DNA of 37,503 nt from positions 1-37,503 of the IMG/VR virus record IMGVR_UViG_3300035204_000666. The stretch is one strand, 5' to 3'. Under the pieces are notes generated by a model that saw nothing but the letters and a program-made list of their open reading frames with translations, was not told the origin of the DNA and searched no databases. Positions 5,787 to 13,600 of this stretch are shown here, piece after piece. This stretch comes from a virus. The translations under genes were made by a program, and so were the position numbers. Within the stretch, counting starts at the first letter, position 1. Each line of letters opens with the position of its first letter.

Positions 5787-5830
5787 CTTAGGGTATGCTG
5801 TAAGGTATGGGGCCTACGGTATGCCCTAAG
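5787..5830 (+). promoter_or_regulatory. Inverted repeat with three GGTATG direct repeats
   Basis: CTTAGGG (5787-5793) and CCCTAAG (5824-5830) form a 7-bp inverted repeat. Inside are GGTATG at 5792-5797, 5804-5809 and 5818-5823. The element lies in the gap between the SSB gene and the next gene. It could be an RNA hairpin or a protein-binding site. Confidence 0.45.
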
Positions 5831-5848
5831 GAAGAGAGAGGATATACC

Positions 5849-6244
5849 ATGAGTGATAATGAAAGCCATGTTGTTAAGTTTAGACGCATTAAGGCACGGG
5901 CACTTGAAAGCGGGTGTGCTGGGCTGGATGTGAGAATGGTTCAGAAGGAAGGTTCTTGGTATGCCAAATTTATAAACAATGGCAGCGACATCGAATATTC
6001 CCCCAGCGATTCATCTAGTAAGGATATAATTTCCTTCATTAAAAACAGCCACAAAGATGTAATGTGGCTTATCGAGTGTCTGGAAAATAACAGCCGGGTA
6101 CTCTTGAGGGATAAGGTTAATAAGCTTGAGGGGCAGATAGAAGAATTTAAGGAAGCGAACCGAAGAATCTATTCCAAATACCGCAGCTTAAAAGAGTCAC
6201 AAGAAGATTCCGATAGTGGCGGGGGTTTGCTTCTGACTTTATAA
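5849..6244 (+). CDS. Unknown 131-aa protein with C-terminal coiled coil
   Basis: Start placed at ATG 5849 (MSDNESHVVKFRRIKARALE) because GAGAGAGGA precedes it; an upstream ATG at 5807 lies inside the inverted repeat. The N-terminal half is mixed alpha/beta; residues about 85-120 (LRDKVNKLEGQIEEFKEANR) form a coiled coil; the end is Ser/Gly-rich then hydrophobic (GGGLLLTL). No family recognised. It lies between the recombination block and the winged-helix gene. Confidence 0.65.
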   Translation: MSDNESHVVKFRRIKARALESGCAGLDVRMVQKEGSWYAKFINNGSDIEYSPSDSSSKDIISFIKNSHKDVMWLIECLENNSRVLLRDKVNKLEGQIEEFKEANRRIYSKYRSLKESQEDSDSGGGLLLTL

Positions 6245-6263
6245 TCTGCCATAATACATCGGT

Positions 6264-6327
6264 GGTGTCGGCGGGTATCCCCTACCTATTACCCTCCAGC
6301 CCGCTGATGCCACACCTTGGAGGGTAA
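6264..6327 (+). promoter_or_regulatory. RNA structure sequestering the ribosome-binding site of the winged-helix gene
   Basis: TTACCCTCCA (6289-6298) is perfectly complementary over 10 bp to TGGAGGGTAA (6318-6327), which holds the Shine-Dalgarno and ends at the start codon. The same anti-SD lies in the loop of a second stem: 6269-6275 with 6300-6306 (7 bp, one G-U), extendable by GGTGT/ACACC (6264-6268 with 6312-6316). The inner stem and the anti-SD/SD pairing can form together as an H-type pseudoknot; the fully extended stem cannot coexist with it, so a switch is possible. Confidence 0.7.
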
Positions 6328-6567
6328 ATGGATAAATATCAAATAGAAAGATACCACAAGGCAATGTGGCACGGGCAGGACTGCGCTGGTATAATGGCAA
6401 CCATGAGGCCCGGGCAATCGTATTCAGATGAGGACTTACTTAAGAAGGTAAACATATCCAAGAGCAGACTTTTGAAGGCCCTAAAAAAACTGGAGGGCTT
6501 CGGAGATGTAACTTGCTTCCAGTACAATGACGACATCATGTGGAAGGTGGTTGCCAATGATGAATAG
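6328..6567 (+). CDS. Small winged-helix DNA-binding protein
   Basis: 79 aa. Residues about 33-75 (DEDLLKKVNISKSRLLKALK, then KLEGFGDVTCFQYNDDIMWK) have the helix-turn-helix plus beta-wing pattern of winged-helix regulators. Its GGAGGG site is strong but held in an RNA structure (6264-6327), so translation is probably regulated, perhaps by the protein itself. Its gene ends within the start of the next gene. It is the best candidate in the window for a regulator of the palindromic array, but that is only inference. Confidence 0.6.
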   Translation: MDKYQIERYHKAMWHGQDCAGIMATMRPGQSYSDEDLLKKVNISKSRLLKALKKLEGFGDVTCFQYNDDIMWKVVANDE

Positions 6568-7093
6568 ATACTTGTTTGCAGACAAGCTAAAACAGGGCGG
6601 TGACGTACAGGCAAATATGGAGCTATGGAATAGCGTCTATGAGGCATTTTTTGGAAAGCCCGTTGTTATAGTGAACGTTAGCGAGGACGGGCCTGAACAG
6701 CGTGGTGGGGTTGACCACTGGGTTGTGGTTGATGGAAACGATAAAAAGCTAATAGCAGTAGACACCAAAGCCGATTTCTACGTGTCGAAAAATATATGCG
6801 TCGAAATATGGAGTGACGTCCACCGGAAGAAACCGGGGTGGGCTTGCAAGCCAATGCAGTGCAAGTATATTGCGTACTATTTCGTCAAGTGTGGCGAAGT
6901 GTACATGATACCACACAGCAGGCTACTTAAGGCAACCAAGAAACATATCGAGTCATGGAAGAAACACGGCAGAGTCATAAGAGTCGCCAGCAACAGTTGG
7001 GTGGGTGAGAGTGTACTTGTCCCTAAGGAATTATTTATCAAGGACATGAAGCTGGAGGATAACATAATACAGGTGACTGATGAAAAAACTTGA
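6557..7093 (+). CDS. Putative PD-(D/E)XK-like endonuclease
   Basis: 178 aa from ATG 6557 (a second ATG follows directly); AAGGTGG lies six bases upstream and the start overlaps the winged-helix gene. GVDHW (Asp53) followed by IAVDTKAD (Asp69, Lys71) and CVEIWSD (Glu83) fits the D...(D/E)xK core of restriction-fold nucleases, and the downstream GWACKPMQCKYIAYYF and MIPHSRLLKA segments resemble phage proteins of that type. Target unknown; possibilities are host DNA degradation or recombination intermediates. Less certain than the other two nucleases in the early arm. Confidence 0.5.
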   Translation: MMNRYLFADKLKQGGDVQANMELWNSVYEAFFGKPVVIVNVSEDGPEQRGGVDHWVVVDGNDKKLIAVDTKADFYVSKNICVEIWSDVHRKKPGWACKPMQCKYIAYYFVKCGEVYMIPHSRLLKATKKHIESWKKHGRVIRVASNSWVGESVLVPKELFIKDMKLEDNIIQVTDEKT

Positions 7094-7184
7094 GAAACTT
7101 AATGACTTTCTATTCGCGGTTGTGATAGGAATGTTTCTTGGGTTGTTGATAATGCTGGGAATATTTGGAGGATATTATGGTTGA
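7080..7184 (+). CDS. 34-aa single-span membrane protein
   Basis: MKKLEKLNDFLFAVVIGMFL and 14 further residues: a positively charged N-terminus, one transmembrane helix (about residues 10-29) and a short Gly-rich end. The start overlaps the end of the nuclease gene and the stop overlaps the start of the DUF6475-like gene (7177), so it is embedded in the operon. By the positive-inside rule the N-terminus stays in the cytoplasm. Possible roles include early membrane-targeted host interference; nothing more specific can be said. Confidence 0.5.
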   Translation: MKKLEKLNDFLFAVVIGMFLGLLIMLGIFGGYYG

Positions 7185-7827
7185 ATCAGATAAGCATGAA
7201 TTTCTATCCCTGATGACAGGGGTTGCTCAGACATATAATAAGCAGGTAGGTGACATGGCAATCGTCGCCTTCTGGAATATACTAAAGGACTATTCTCTTG
7301 ATGAGGTACGCAAGGGCATAACCTTCCATGTCAAGACAAGCAAGTGGATGCCGCGCCCAGTGGAGTTGCTTGAGTGCATCAAGACTGCTGGCGCTGAAAT
7401 GCCAGTGGCCGATAGGGCCGCCATTACTTGGCAGTATGTATCTAAAGCTTGCAGGAGTGTCGGCAAGTATCGCAGCGTAGACTTCGATGACATCGTTGTT
7501 AATGCAGTCATTAGAAACATGGGTGGCTGGAGTGAGTTGTGCAGCCGACAAAAGGACACCTTTGAGTCCTTCACCAGAAAAGAATATGAGGAACAGTACG
7601 AAAGAATATGTAGGATAGGCGCTCAACGGGGAGAATACGCACATCTTCCCGGCGCGGGCACGGAGGCTGAGAAGCTACTGGCATCCTCTCCAGTAGTTAT
7701 CAGGACTGGACTGCCCCCACATGAGCGCCTAGCATCACGAGGTATGCTTGAGGAAGCTACCGAAGCGCCTGAGGAGGCCAGAGAAAGATTAGACAGTATG
7801 GTGACAGCACTAGCGGGGAGAATGTAA
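7177..7827 (+). CDS. DUF6475-like phage replication-associated protein
   Basis: 216 aa from ATG 7177, with GGAGG just upstream. The N-terminal domain (EFLSLMTGVAQTYNKQV, WNILKDYSLDEVRKGITFH, WMPRPVELLECIK) and the following helical part (VDFDDIVVNAVIRNMGGWSE) match the pattern I associate with DUF6475, found in phage replication modules and resembling helicase-loader or replisome-organiser proteins. No ATPase motif. The C-terminal third is Ala/Glu-rich and probably flexible. If it is a loader, it would bring host helicase to the phage origin, which fits the lack of a phage helicase here. Confidence 0.65.
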   Translation: MVESDKHEFLSLMTGVAQTYNKQVGDMAIVAFWNILKDYSLDEVRKGITFHVKTSKWMPRPVELLECIKTAGAEMPVADRAAITWQYVSKACRSVGKYRSVDFDDIVVNAVIRNMGGWSELCSRQKDTFESFTRKEYEEQYERICRIGAQRGEYAHLPGAGTEAEKLLASSPVVIRTGLPPHERLASRGMLEEATEAPEEARERLDSMVTALAGRM

Positions 7828-7991
7828 TGGACGAATATATTGAAAAGCTAATAGAGATGGTTCAGCAGGCAGCCGATGATGAAACCACAACAGCTTGCGT
7901 TAGCGTGGTATTTCTCAGGGAGTTGCTTAATAAAATGATAGAGGAAAGCAAGGGGGCAGTCAGTCCACTTGACGATATGTTTGATATTTAA
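7827..7991 (+). CDS. Unknown 54-aa acidic protein
   Basis: Begins MDEYIEKLIEMVQQAADDET by TAATG overlap with the preceding gene, with GGGGAG just upstream. Entirely helical and acidic, ending in PLDDMFDI. The tight coupling suggests it may work with the DUF6475-like protein. No family recognised. Confidence 0.6.
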   Translation: MDEYIEKLIEMVQQAADDETTTACVSVVFLRELLNKMIEESKGAVSPLDDMFDI

Positions 7992-8008
7992 AAACTATGG
8001 GGGATGTT

Positions 8009-8263
8009 ATGTTTAGAACTAAAGGGCTGCAGGGTGCATGCAGCGAACAATATAGGGTTAATAAGTCTGCGGCAATACATAGGGATGCTATAAAAAAATT
8101 AGAGAAGAAGAAGACTGTGTTGAGGCGCGAACTGAAGTCCGTGGATTCAAGTCTGAAGTATAGAAATAGCATCTTAGCTGAGAGAGAAGAAGAATTAATG
8201 TATATCGAGGCAGACATAAACAGGATGTACAAGATTGAAGAATCGCTTATAGGTGGCGGATGA
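8009..8263 (+). CDS. Small basic coiled-coil protein
   Basis: 84 aa from ATG 8009, four to five bases after GGGGGA. After a short N-terminus (MFRTKGLQGACSEQYRVN) nearly the whole protein is a charged coiled coil (AIKKLEKKKTVLRREL, ILAEREEELMYIEADINRMY). It may be a DNA-binding or accessory factor; function unknown. Confidence 0.6.
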   Translation: MFRTKGLQGACSEQYRVNKSAAIHRDAIKKLEKKKTVLRRELKSVDSSLKYRNSILAEREEELMYIEADINRMYKIEESLIGGG

Positions 8264-8272
8264 TGTGGTGTT

Positions 8273-8647
8273 ATGAGCGGGACTAAGAGTCGCAACAAGG
8301 GGCACGGGTTTGAACGTGACATGGTTAAGCTATGGAGAAAGTATTTTCCGCAGCACCCAATCCGCCGGGGGCTGGGCCAGACACGCATAGGCAATGAAGT
8401 TTGTGACGTAGAAGGCCACCCCCAATTCTGGATAGAGTGCAAGAGGCACAAGCAGGTAGGCATAAGGGCCGCACTCAGGCAGGCTGTACGGGATACAGAT
8501 TCAAGAATGCCTCTGGCCATATGTAAGGACGATAGGCAGGAGGCCATTATTGTTATGAGACTTAATGATTTTATGGAGGTAATTTATGAGAAGCAAGCGC
8601 AAGGAATACCCAAGAGTGAGAAGATTGACGAGGGCGGAGAAGGATGA
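8273..8647 (+). CDS. Holliday-junction-resolvase-like PD-(D/E)XK nuclease
   Basis: 124 aa. RNKGHGFERDMVKLWR (Glu14) is the conserved N-terminal helix of Hjc-like and related phage nucleases; CDVEGHPQFWIECKRHK supplies Asp45, Glu55 and Lys57, the D...ExK core. In phages such enzymes resolve branched DNA before packaging, which would suit the terminase-based packaging here. The last 20 codons are overlapped in another frame by the next gene, so the tail beyond about residue 104 is probably dispensable for the fold. Confidence 0.75.
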   Translation: MSGTKSRNKGHGFERDMVKLWRKYFPQHPIRRGLGQTRIGNEVCDVEGHPQFWIECKRHKQVGIRAALRQAVRDTDSRMPLAICKDDRQEAIIVMRLNDFMEVIYEKQAQGIPKSEKIDEGGEG

Positions 8648-8828
8648 TGTCGAGTTGCTTAAAAGAAACATTGTGGAAGAGATGGGTGAACGCCCGTGTG
8701 TTAATGATAATTGGTGGGATAGGGTTAGGGGTAGTCTTATTGACATTTCACTCCACCATGAACCAGTGGTATTCAACCAGATATGGCAGACAGTAGACTT
8801 ATGGTTTTTATCTGATGGTAGATTATAA
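8586..8828 (+). CDS. Unknown 80-aa basic protein
   Basis: Begins MRSKRKEYPRVRRLTRAEKD, seven bases after GGAGGT, so it is likely translated even though it overlaps the nuclease gene by 62 bp in another frame. The N-terminus is strongly basic; the rest contains NDNWWDRVRGSLIDIS and QIWQTVDLWFLS, tryptophan-rich helices. Possibly nucleic-acid-binding. No family recognised. Confidence 0.55.
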   Translation: MRSKRKEYPRVRRLTRAEKDDVELLKRNIVEEMGERPCVNDNWWDRVRGSLIDISLHHEPVVFNQIWQTVDLWFLSDGRL

Positions 8829-9201
8829 GGAAGATAAGCCCAGAGATTTCTACAGGCAGCTTCTGGATACGAATATGATTATTGATATGGGATGGGCCTC
8901 CTTTCAGATAACCCTAAAGGACAACCTCGTCGATGATGATGGGGACAAGTGTTATGGTTGGGTTGATTTCAGTGCTAGGGTTATGGGGCTGGAAAGGAAT
9001 ATGCCCGATGCCTTGGCTAGGGAGACATTTTCACACGAGATGTGGCATATCCTTCTGGAGACAGTCGGCTATGGTGATGACTTATTTGATGGTAAAATCA
9101 TAACAAATAATGAGCATCTCACAGAAGCAATAAATAAAGTTGTAGCTATATTCAAACGATTAAATCCAAGATTATACAGGCTATTATTTTGGTGTCACTA
9201 G
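8815..9201 (+). CDS. Small zinc metallopeptidase-like protein (HExxH)
   Basis: 128 aa, last gene of the early arm. LARETFSHEMWHILLETVGY contains HEMWH (residues 74-78), the zinc-binding helix of gluzincin-like peptidases, and the downstream EHLTEAINKVVAIFKRLN fits the helix that supplies the third ligand or closes the fold in small phage proteins of this sort. The substrate is unknown; ImmA/IrrE-like repressor cleavage is one possibility. It overlaps the previous gene by 14 bp. Its stop codon shares the CTAG at 9198-9201 with the stop of the convergent amidase gene. Confidence 0.6.
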   Translation: MVDYKEDKPRDFYRQLLDTNMIIDMGWASFQITLKDNLVDDDGDKCYGWVDFSARVMGLERNMPDALARETFSHEMWHILLETVGYGDDLFDGKIITNNEHLTEAINKVVAIFKRLNPRLYRLLFWCH

Positions 9202-10037
9202 GGAAGGACGATGCCGTGCCACTCCATTATGCCCACCGCAGCATCACCTCCAAGTTCTTCCCTAAGTGGCTTAAACTCATCCCTAACGTACTGCCTCACT
9301 TGTTCCATTCTCATAAAGGTTCCGGGGCAGGACTTGCCCACATCTTTCGTAGAGTTGTGTAATTCAGTGTGGCCCCACAAGTCTACCCTATTCATGTGAA
9401 GGCATAAAAGAAGACTCAGTTCCTTAACTGCTTTCTTCTGGTATTCGTTTGGGTAGTTATATCTAAAGTCACCACGTACAGCTATGGCCAAACTCTTTAC
9501 GTTCCACCTTCTGGCGTGGGCTCCGCATTCATCTAGGTGAAGTATCTGCTTGGTGTTGTCATAGTCCACCAGAAAGTGGTAAGGATTTTCTCCACCAGTT
9601 CTGGACAACCGGGGGTGGGTTTGGAACCAGCGACACATGTGCAGTGCCCAACTGTGTTCCTTGTTTTCTTTACTCTCATCGCCACTGCAGTAGGTACAGT
9701 CACCTTCCCTGCAATCCAACTCTGGCCCTATGCGATGAATGACTACCTTCTCAGGCTTGATGAGTACCTTGTATTTCCCGTCACAGGCTGCTTGGGTGAT
9801 GTCTTCAACATGCAAGTCAAGCATGCTTATGGTTTTACCAGTTGAATCTGAGTCCACTACTGGCCCCCCATCCCCAGCCGCCTCCATCAAAACTATGCTC
9901 TCCAAAGGCGTCAGCGAAGAGGGATATGTTCTTCCGCAATTTAAAGCTGTGCTGTACACCCGCCCTTGCGGCGTCCTTGTCTGTTGTAATAAATATTGAA
10001 GTGCAGCCCGTACCCACTGATAAAGTTCCCGCAGCAT
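9198..10037 (-). CDS. N-acetylmuramoyl-L-alanine amidase (endolysin, Amidase_2)
   Basis: Cleaves the lactyl-peptide bond of cell-wall peptidoglycan at lysis. In the 279-aa reading, His101 (VVIHRIG), His223 (WGHTELH) and Cys237 (VGKSCPG) match the zinc ligands of the T7-lysozyme fold, with Lys235 near the catalytic site; GGENPYHFLVDY and KSLAIAVRGDF are other family strands. An insertion after His101 carries Cys109, Cys114 and Cys117 (CX4CX2C), unusual for the family. The start at 10037 has GGGGGA five bases upstream. However residues 1-60 look less protein-like than the alternative frame there, and translation may begin further in (GTG or ATG around 9827-9887). Confidence 0.85.
   Translation of the reverse strand: MLRELYQWVRAALQYLLQQTRTPQGRVYSTALNCGRTYPSSLTPLESIVLMEAAGDGGPVVDSDSTGKTISMLDLHVEDITQAACDGKYKVLIKPEKVVIHRIGPELDCREGDCTYCSGDESKENKEHSWALHMCRWFQTHPRLSRTGGENPYHFLVDYDNTKQILHLDECGAHARRWNVKSLAIAVRGDFRYNYPNEYQKKAVKELSLLLCLHMNRVDLWGHTELHNSTKDVGKSCPGTFMRMEQVRQYVRDEFKPLREELGGDAAVGIMEWHGIVLP
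9835..10017 (-). CDS. Possible small beta-rich protein overlapping the amidase N-terminus
   Basis: In a different frame from the amidase, an ORF from GTG 10017 encodes about 60 aa: SIFITTDKDAARAGVQHSFK, then NISLFADAFGEHSFDGG and GASSGLRFNW. Alternating strands ending in an aromatic residue resemble the last strands of outer-membrane beta-barrel or envelope proteins, and the composition is more protein-like than the amidase frame over the same bases. The ribosome site is weak. Given its place between holin and amidase, a lysis role is conceivable. Confidence 0.4.
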   Translation of the reverse strand: MGTGCTSIFITTDKDAARAGVQHSFKLRKNISLFADAFGEHSFDGGGWGWGASSGLRFNW

Positions 10038-10046
10038 CTAGTCCCC

Positions 10047-10304
10047 CTAAGACTTTTTTTCAACGGCTGTTCCAAGTGCTTTTAATTTAATCATGTCCTT
10101 CTTCACGACAGCCCTTGAGGCCGTATACCCAAGGCTTGCTAGTAAACTACCTACCACGCCAACTATACTTAAGGCAAGGGGGTTTTCTACAAAGCCTGCA
10201 TTTTGTATGGCCTCAATTAGTGCGGCTAGTACGGGGAGTACGATGCTTGCAATCACAGATATTTTAGCCAGCTTAAATTCACTGGTGTTTTTTCCTTCAG
10301 ACAT
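10047..10304 (-). CDS. Holin
   Basis: 85 aa. Two hydrophobic segments (about residues 14-31, AKISVIASIVLPVLAALI, and 42-61, PLALSIVGVVGSLLASLGY) are joined by a short loop, with a polar N-terminus and a basic C-terminus: the layout of a class II holin. Holins form holes in the inner membrane and release the endolysin. It lies directly upstream of the amidase gene, with AGGAG before its ATG. Confidence 0.8.
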   Translation of the reverse strand: MSEGKNTSEFKLAKISVIASIVLPVLAALIEAIQNAGFVENPLALSIVGVVGSLLASLGYTASRAVVKKDMIKLKALGTAVEKKS

Positions 10305-10312
10305 TTAAACTC

Positions 10313-10651
10313 CTATCTTCTTTCCACTGGGGGTAATGGTTCATCGGCACTGCGTCCATCGCCATCGTCTACCGGGGAATCTATCCGTGGTTCAGGGCCG
10401 CGGCTCATATCAGACGCTGGTGCCACTGGCGCACTTGGTGCAATCATTCTGGCATCGTTGGCATCTTCTAAGGGGGATACCACAGCCGCTAGAATCTCCC
10501 CTATGGTTGCGCTGGCCGACTGCCCGGTTAGTTCCTTACTGATACTCTTGCTCAAGTCCCCATCCCTGAGGGAACCCTCCGCCAGTACGTCCACCTTATC
10601 ATCCGGTTTCATCGTTAGCGTTAGTTGTCGGATTCTTAATTCTCTTGCCAT
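10313..10651 (-). CDS. Unknown 112-aa protein with disordered C-terminus
   Basis: Starts MARELRIRQLTLTMKPDD after AAGGAG. The first 40 residues may form a small beta sheet; from about residue 70 on it is Pro/Ala/Asp/Arg-rich and probably disordered. It lies between the distal fibre gene and the holin. It may be a fibre accessory or chaperone, but no family is recognised. Confidence 0.6.
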   Translation of the reverse strand: MARELRIRQLTLTMKPDDKVDVLAEGSLRDGDLSKSISKELTGQSASATIGEILAAVVSPLEDANDARMIAPSAPVAPASDMSRGPEPRIDSPVDDGDGRSADEPLPPVERR

Positions 10652-10672
10652 ATTATTCTCCTTGATTAAAAT

Positions 10673-13600
10673 TTAAGATAATGTTTTGATAATAGTCCAT
10701 GAGGTTCCATTGTATTTGTAGAGTATGATGCTTCCAACCTCGCAGTTAAAGTCCACGGCATACATATCCCCACCGGCAGGCTGGTTGCCCTTAAAATAGA
10801 GTTTAAACACCCCATTGGTGTTGGCATGTGGCGAGGCAGTCCAAGATGGGCATGGTGCATCGCCTATCCCTGTTTCAGCAGTGGAGTCACTTGCGTATGT
10901 GTTATAAAACTTGACTCTGTTGGAATATGACGAAGTGCCGTGAGGCCCTCCAAGGTTAATCAAATCCTGCTGTGTGCCATCGGGGCTGAGTCCAAAATAA
11001 AATGGCCTGCTCCCATATGTGGTATAAAAATATGTTCCGCCGGGGGTTGTCCCGGCTGAGTTGGGACCAGACCCGCTTATGTATGTGGTGTAGTTGGGGT
11101 GTGTGTTGGGCTCCGCCTTAAATACAAGACTCCACTCCCCTGATGCACTACCCCAGTCTGGATAGTTTCTGTTTGTGAATTTAGCCATCTCCTTTATTGC
11201 AGGATAATTAGTGGCGGCCTCTTGTTGGCTAGTATAGACGCCTAGTGACATGTTAGCCATGCCGCGCCCACCTCCGTTTCGGCCCAGTTCGCCAATGCTG
11301 AAGAATGCGTCTAGATTAAGTTCGTTTACATTTCCGCTTATTCTCAGAGGGTAGCAATAATCCGACTGTGTCGGGGAGTTGTGTAGTAGGCACCACTTGT
11401 GTATTTCGTCAGAACTATCAAGCCCATAGCCGCCGGCATACCAGTACTCATAATCGTTGTTGGAGTTTCGCAGGCTATGCCCACCCCAGCCATCACCCCT
11501 ATGTATTCTGGAACCCATAGTATGGGTTATCGCATCCCTGTTTATAATGGCGCTGGTTACACTGTTGTAGGCAAATTCAGTTTGCCCACTAATATGTGTT
11601 GGGTAGCCACCTGTTGGCGAAGAGCCCGCCAACGCCTCAAGGGCCTCTATCACGACTGAGCCCGTCCCACGATGCTGTAGGCGGGATGTTGCATTTGCAC
11701 CCGCATTGGTGCGAAGAAGCCTAGTTCCGTAGGAGGAGTATGTTTCGTCACCCACCAAGTCCAGATATGCATGCCCAGCAGTCCCGGCCTGTCTGTTGCC
11801 CCCTATCCTTATCATTGCCGTGCCGTTGCCTATACCGTAGCCAGTAAGAAAGTAATTATTGGCTGTTGTATTTGTCGGGTGTGAGTGGAGTGTGGTGTAT
11901 CTGTCTTCCCCAGTCATCGTCAAGGCTAGGTTATTGTCATCACCCCCAGCCTCGTTAACCCTTAAGCCGAGATATATGCCTCCCTTGGAGTTTCCGGAGC
12001 CATACTTGGTGCGAATAAATATGTCCCCAGAGTCCGTACCGGCAACATTCCCGTCACCTATGTGCTGGAAATACATGTGCCCGGTGCCCTGCTGTTCAGC
12101 GACGAGCGCTCCATCCGGGCCACCGGCCCTATGTATTTGGGAATTATAGCTGTAGCTTGCGGCACCACTGTCTTCTGTCCTAAACAAAATGGTTGTAGCA
12201 CCAGTGCCGGCCCTTTCCGCACCAAGTCTCAGGGTGTGATTGCTGGTGGTAATATTATGCCCAGTATATAAGTCGCCACCTATTTTTGTGAGTCCGCTGG
12301 AGTTGGTTTGGAAACAAAGGGTGTCGTATACTCCATCGTCATAGTAGAATGGTGCGGTGGCCCCACCACTCACCACAGCGAATGAATCGTTAATCTCATT
12401 ATTTCTTATGCCTACAACCATGTGCCCCGCAGCGGGGCTCTCTAGTAACCCTCCAAACTGTGAGCCAATCACGAGGGGATATATCTCGCTGCCCGGTTCG
12501 CCGGGTTGGTTGTTGTAACCACCAAGATTAACCTCGCATAAAAAGTGTCCACCGGATGCGTCTGCATCATCATAATTCTTTACGGTTAGCATCCCGTGAT
12601 AGTCTGAATTGACGTAGGTTGTGGTTATCCCGGTGTATGTCCCAGTGGCATTAGGGAACCCGCCAATGTGTGCGCTGCCCTCAACAACCAGAGAGTTTGT
12701 GGGGGCCAGTAGCTGGTTAATCCCTTCCCCGATGATTGCGTTGCCATCGACAGCGAATGTAGATGCCGCCACCTGTGTCAGGTGCTTACCAACACGCATG
12801 CCCTCGCTATGAATAACGGCCTTGTGTAGGAATCCATTAACTTCGTCATACTGGCCGAGGAAAAGCCTGCATGGCTTCTCTCCCTCCATGCCAACGGATG
12901 CCACTCTTGCCCATGCACGGGTATTTTCGGTGGCCGCCGTAGCGGGTTCACTTGGCGTGTTCGCTGCATGAAGCATAAGCCCGGACTCACCGGAGCCAGA
13001 GAAATTTGTACGCAGATATATGTCTGGCGCATTATTATAGGTGTTATCGTCGTCGGCAAGTATATCGAGTGCCGTTCCCGGACGCCACATTGTGTCTGTA
13101 TTTATTCCTACTTGGGGGCCACTTGTGGATGATGTAACTGTTGACTCCACCGTAACCAAGTCGGCACCGGGGTGGAGATTAAGGTTATACCTTGAGTTGG
13201 CACCTATCTGTACTCTTCGGCTTGCACTGTTTGTGGTTATTTTATAGCCTATATCATCGAGTATATGCTGCGCCGTGTAGCCACTGGTGAAATTCCCATC
13301 TATCGGGTCAACCCCAAAATGCCATCCTCCGCCGTGTGTTCCTGCGGTGTGTGTGTGCTGCTGGCTAATTGCAAACCCGTAGGGTAGCTGGTCAACGATG
13401 TTATTCTTTGAATAAAACAATGCCTGATTAGAGTTCGTCCCGCGATATATGTCCATATAGGTGTTGACTGCACCACCTATGGTATCACCTATTCTAAATA
13501 TTCTTTGTGTTCCGGGGGCATAGTACCAGCTACTCAATTCAGTATAGGTATCTACATCATCGGCAAATAGAATGGATGATGTCTTGAGGTTCTCGCTGTT

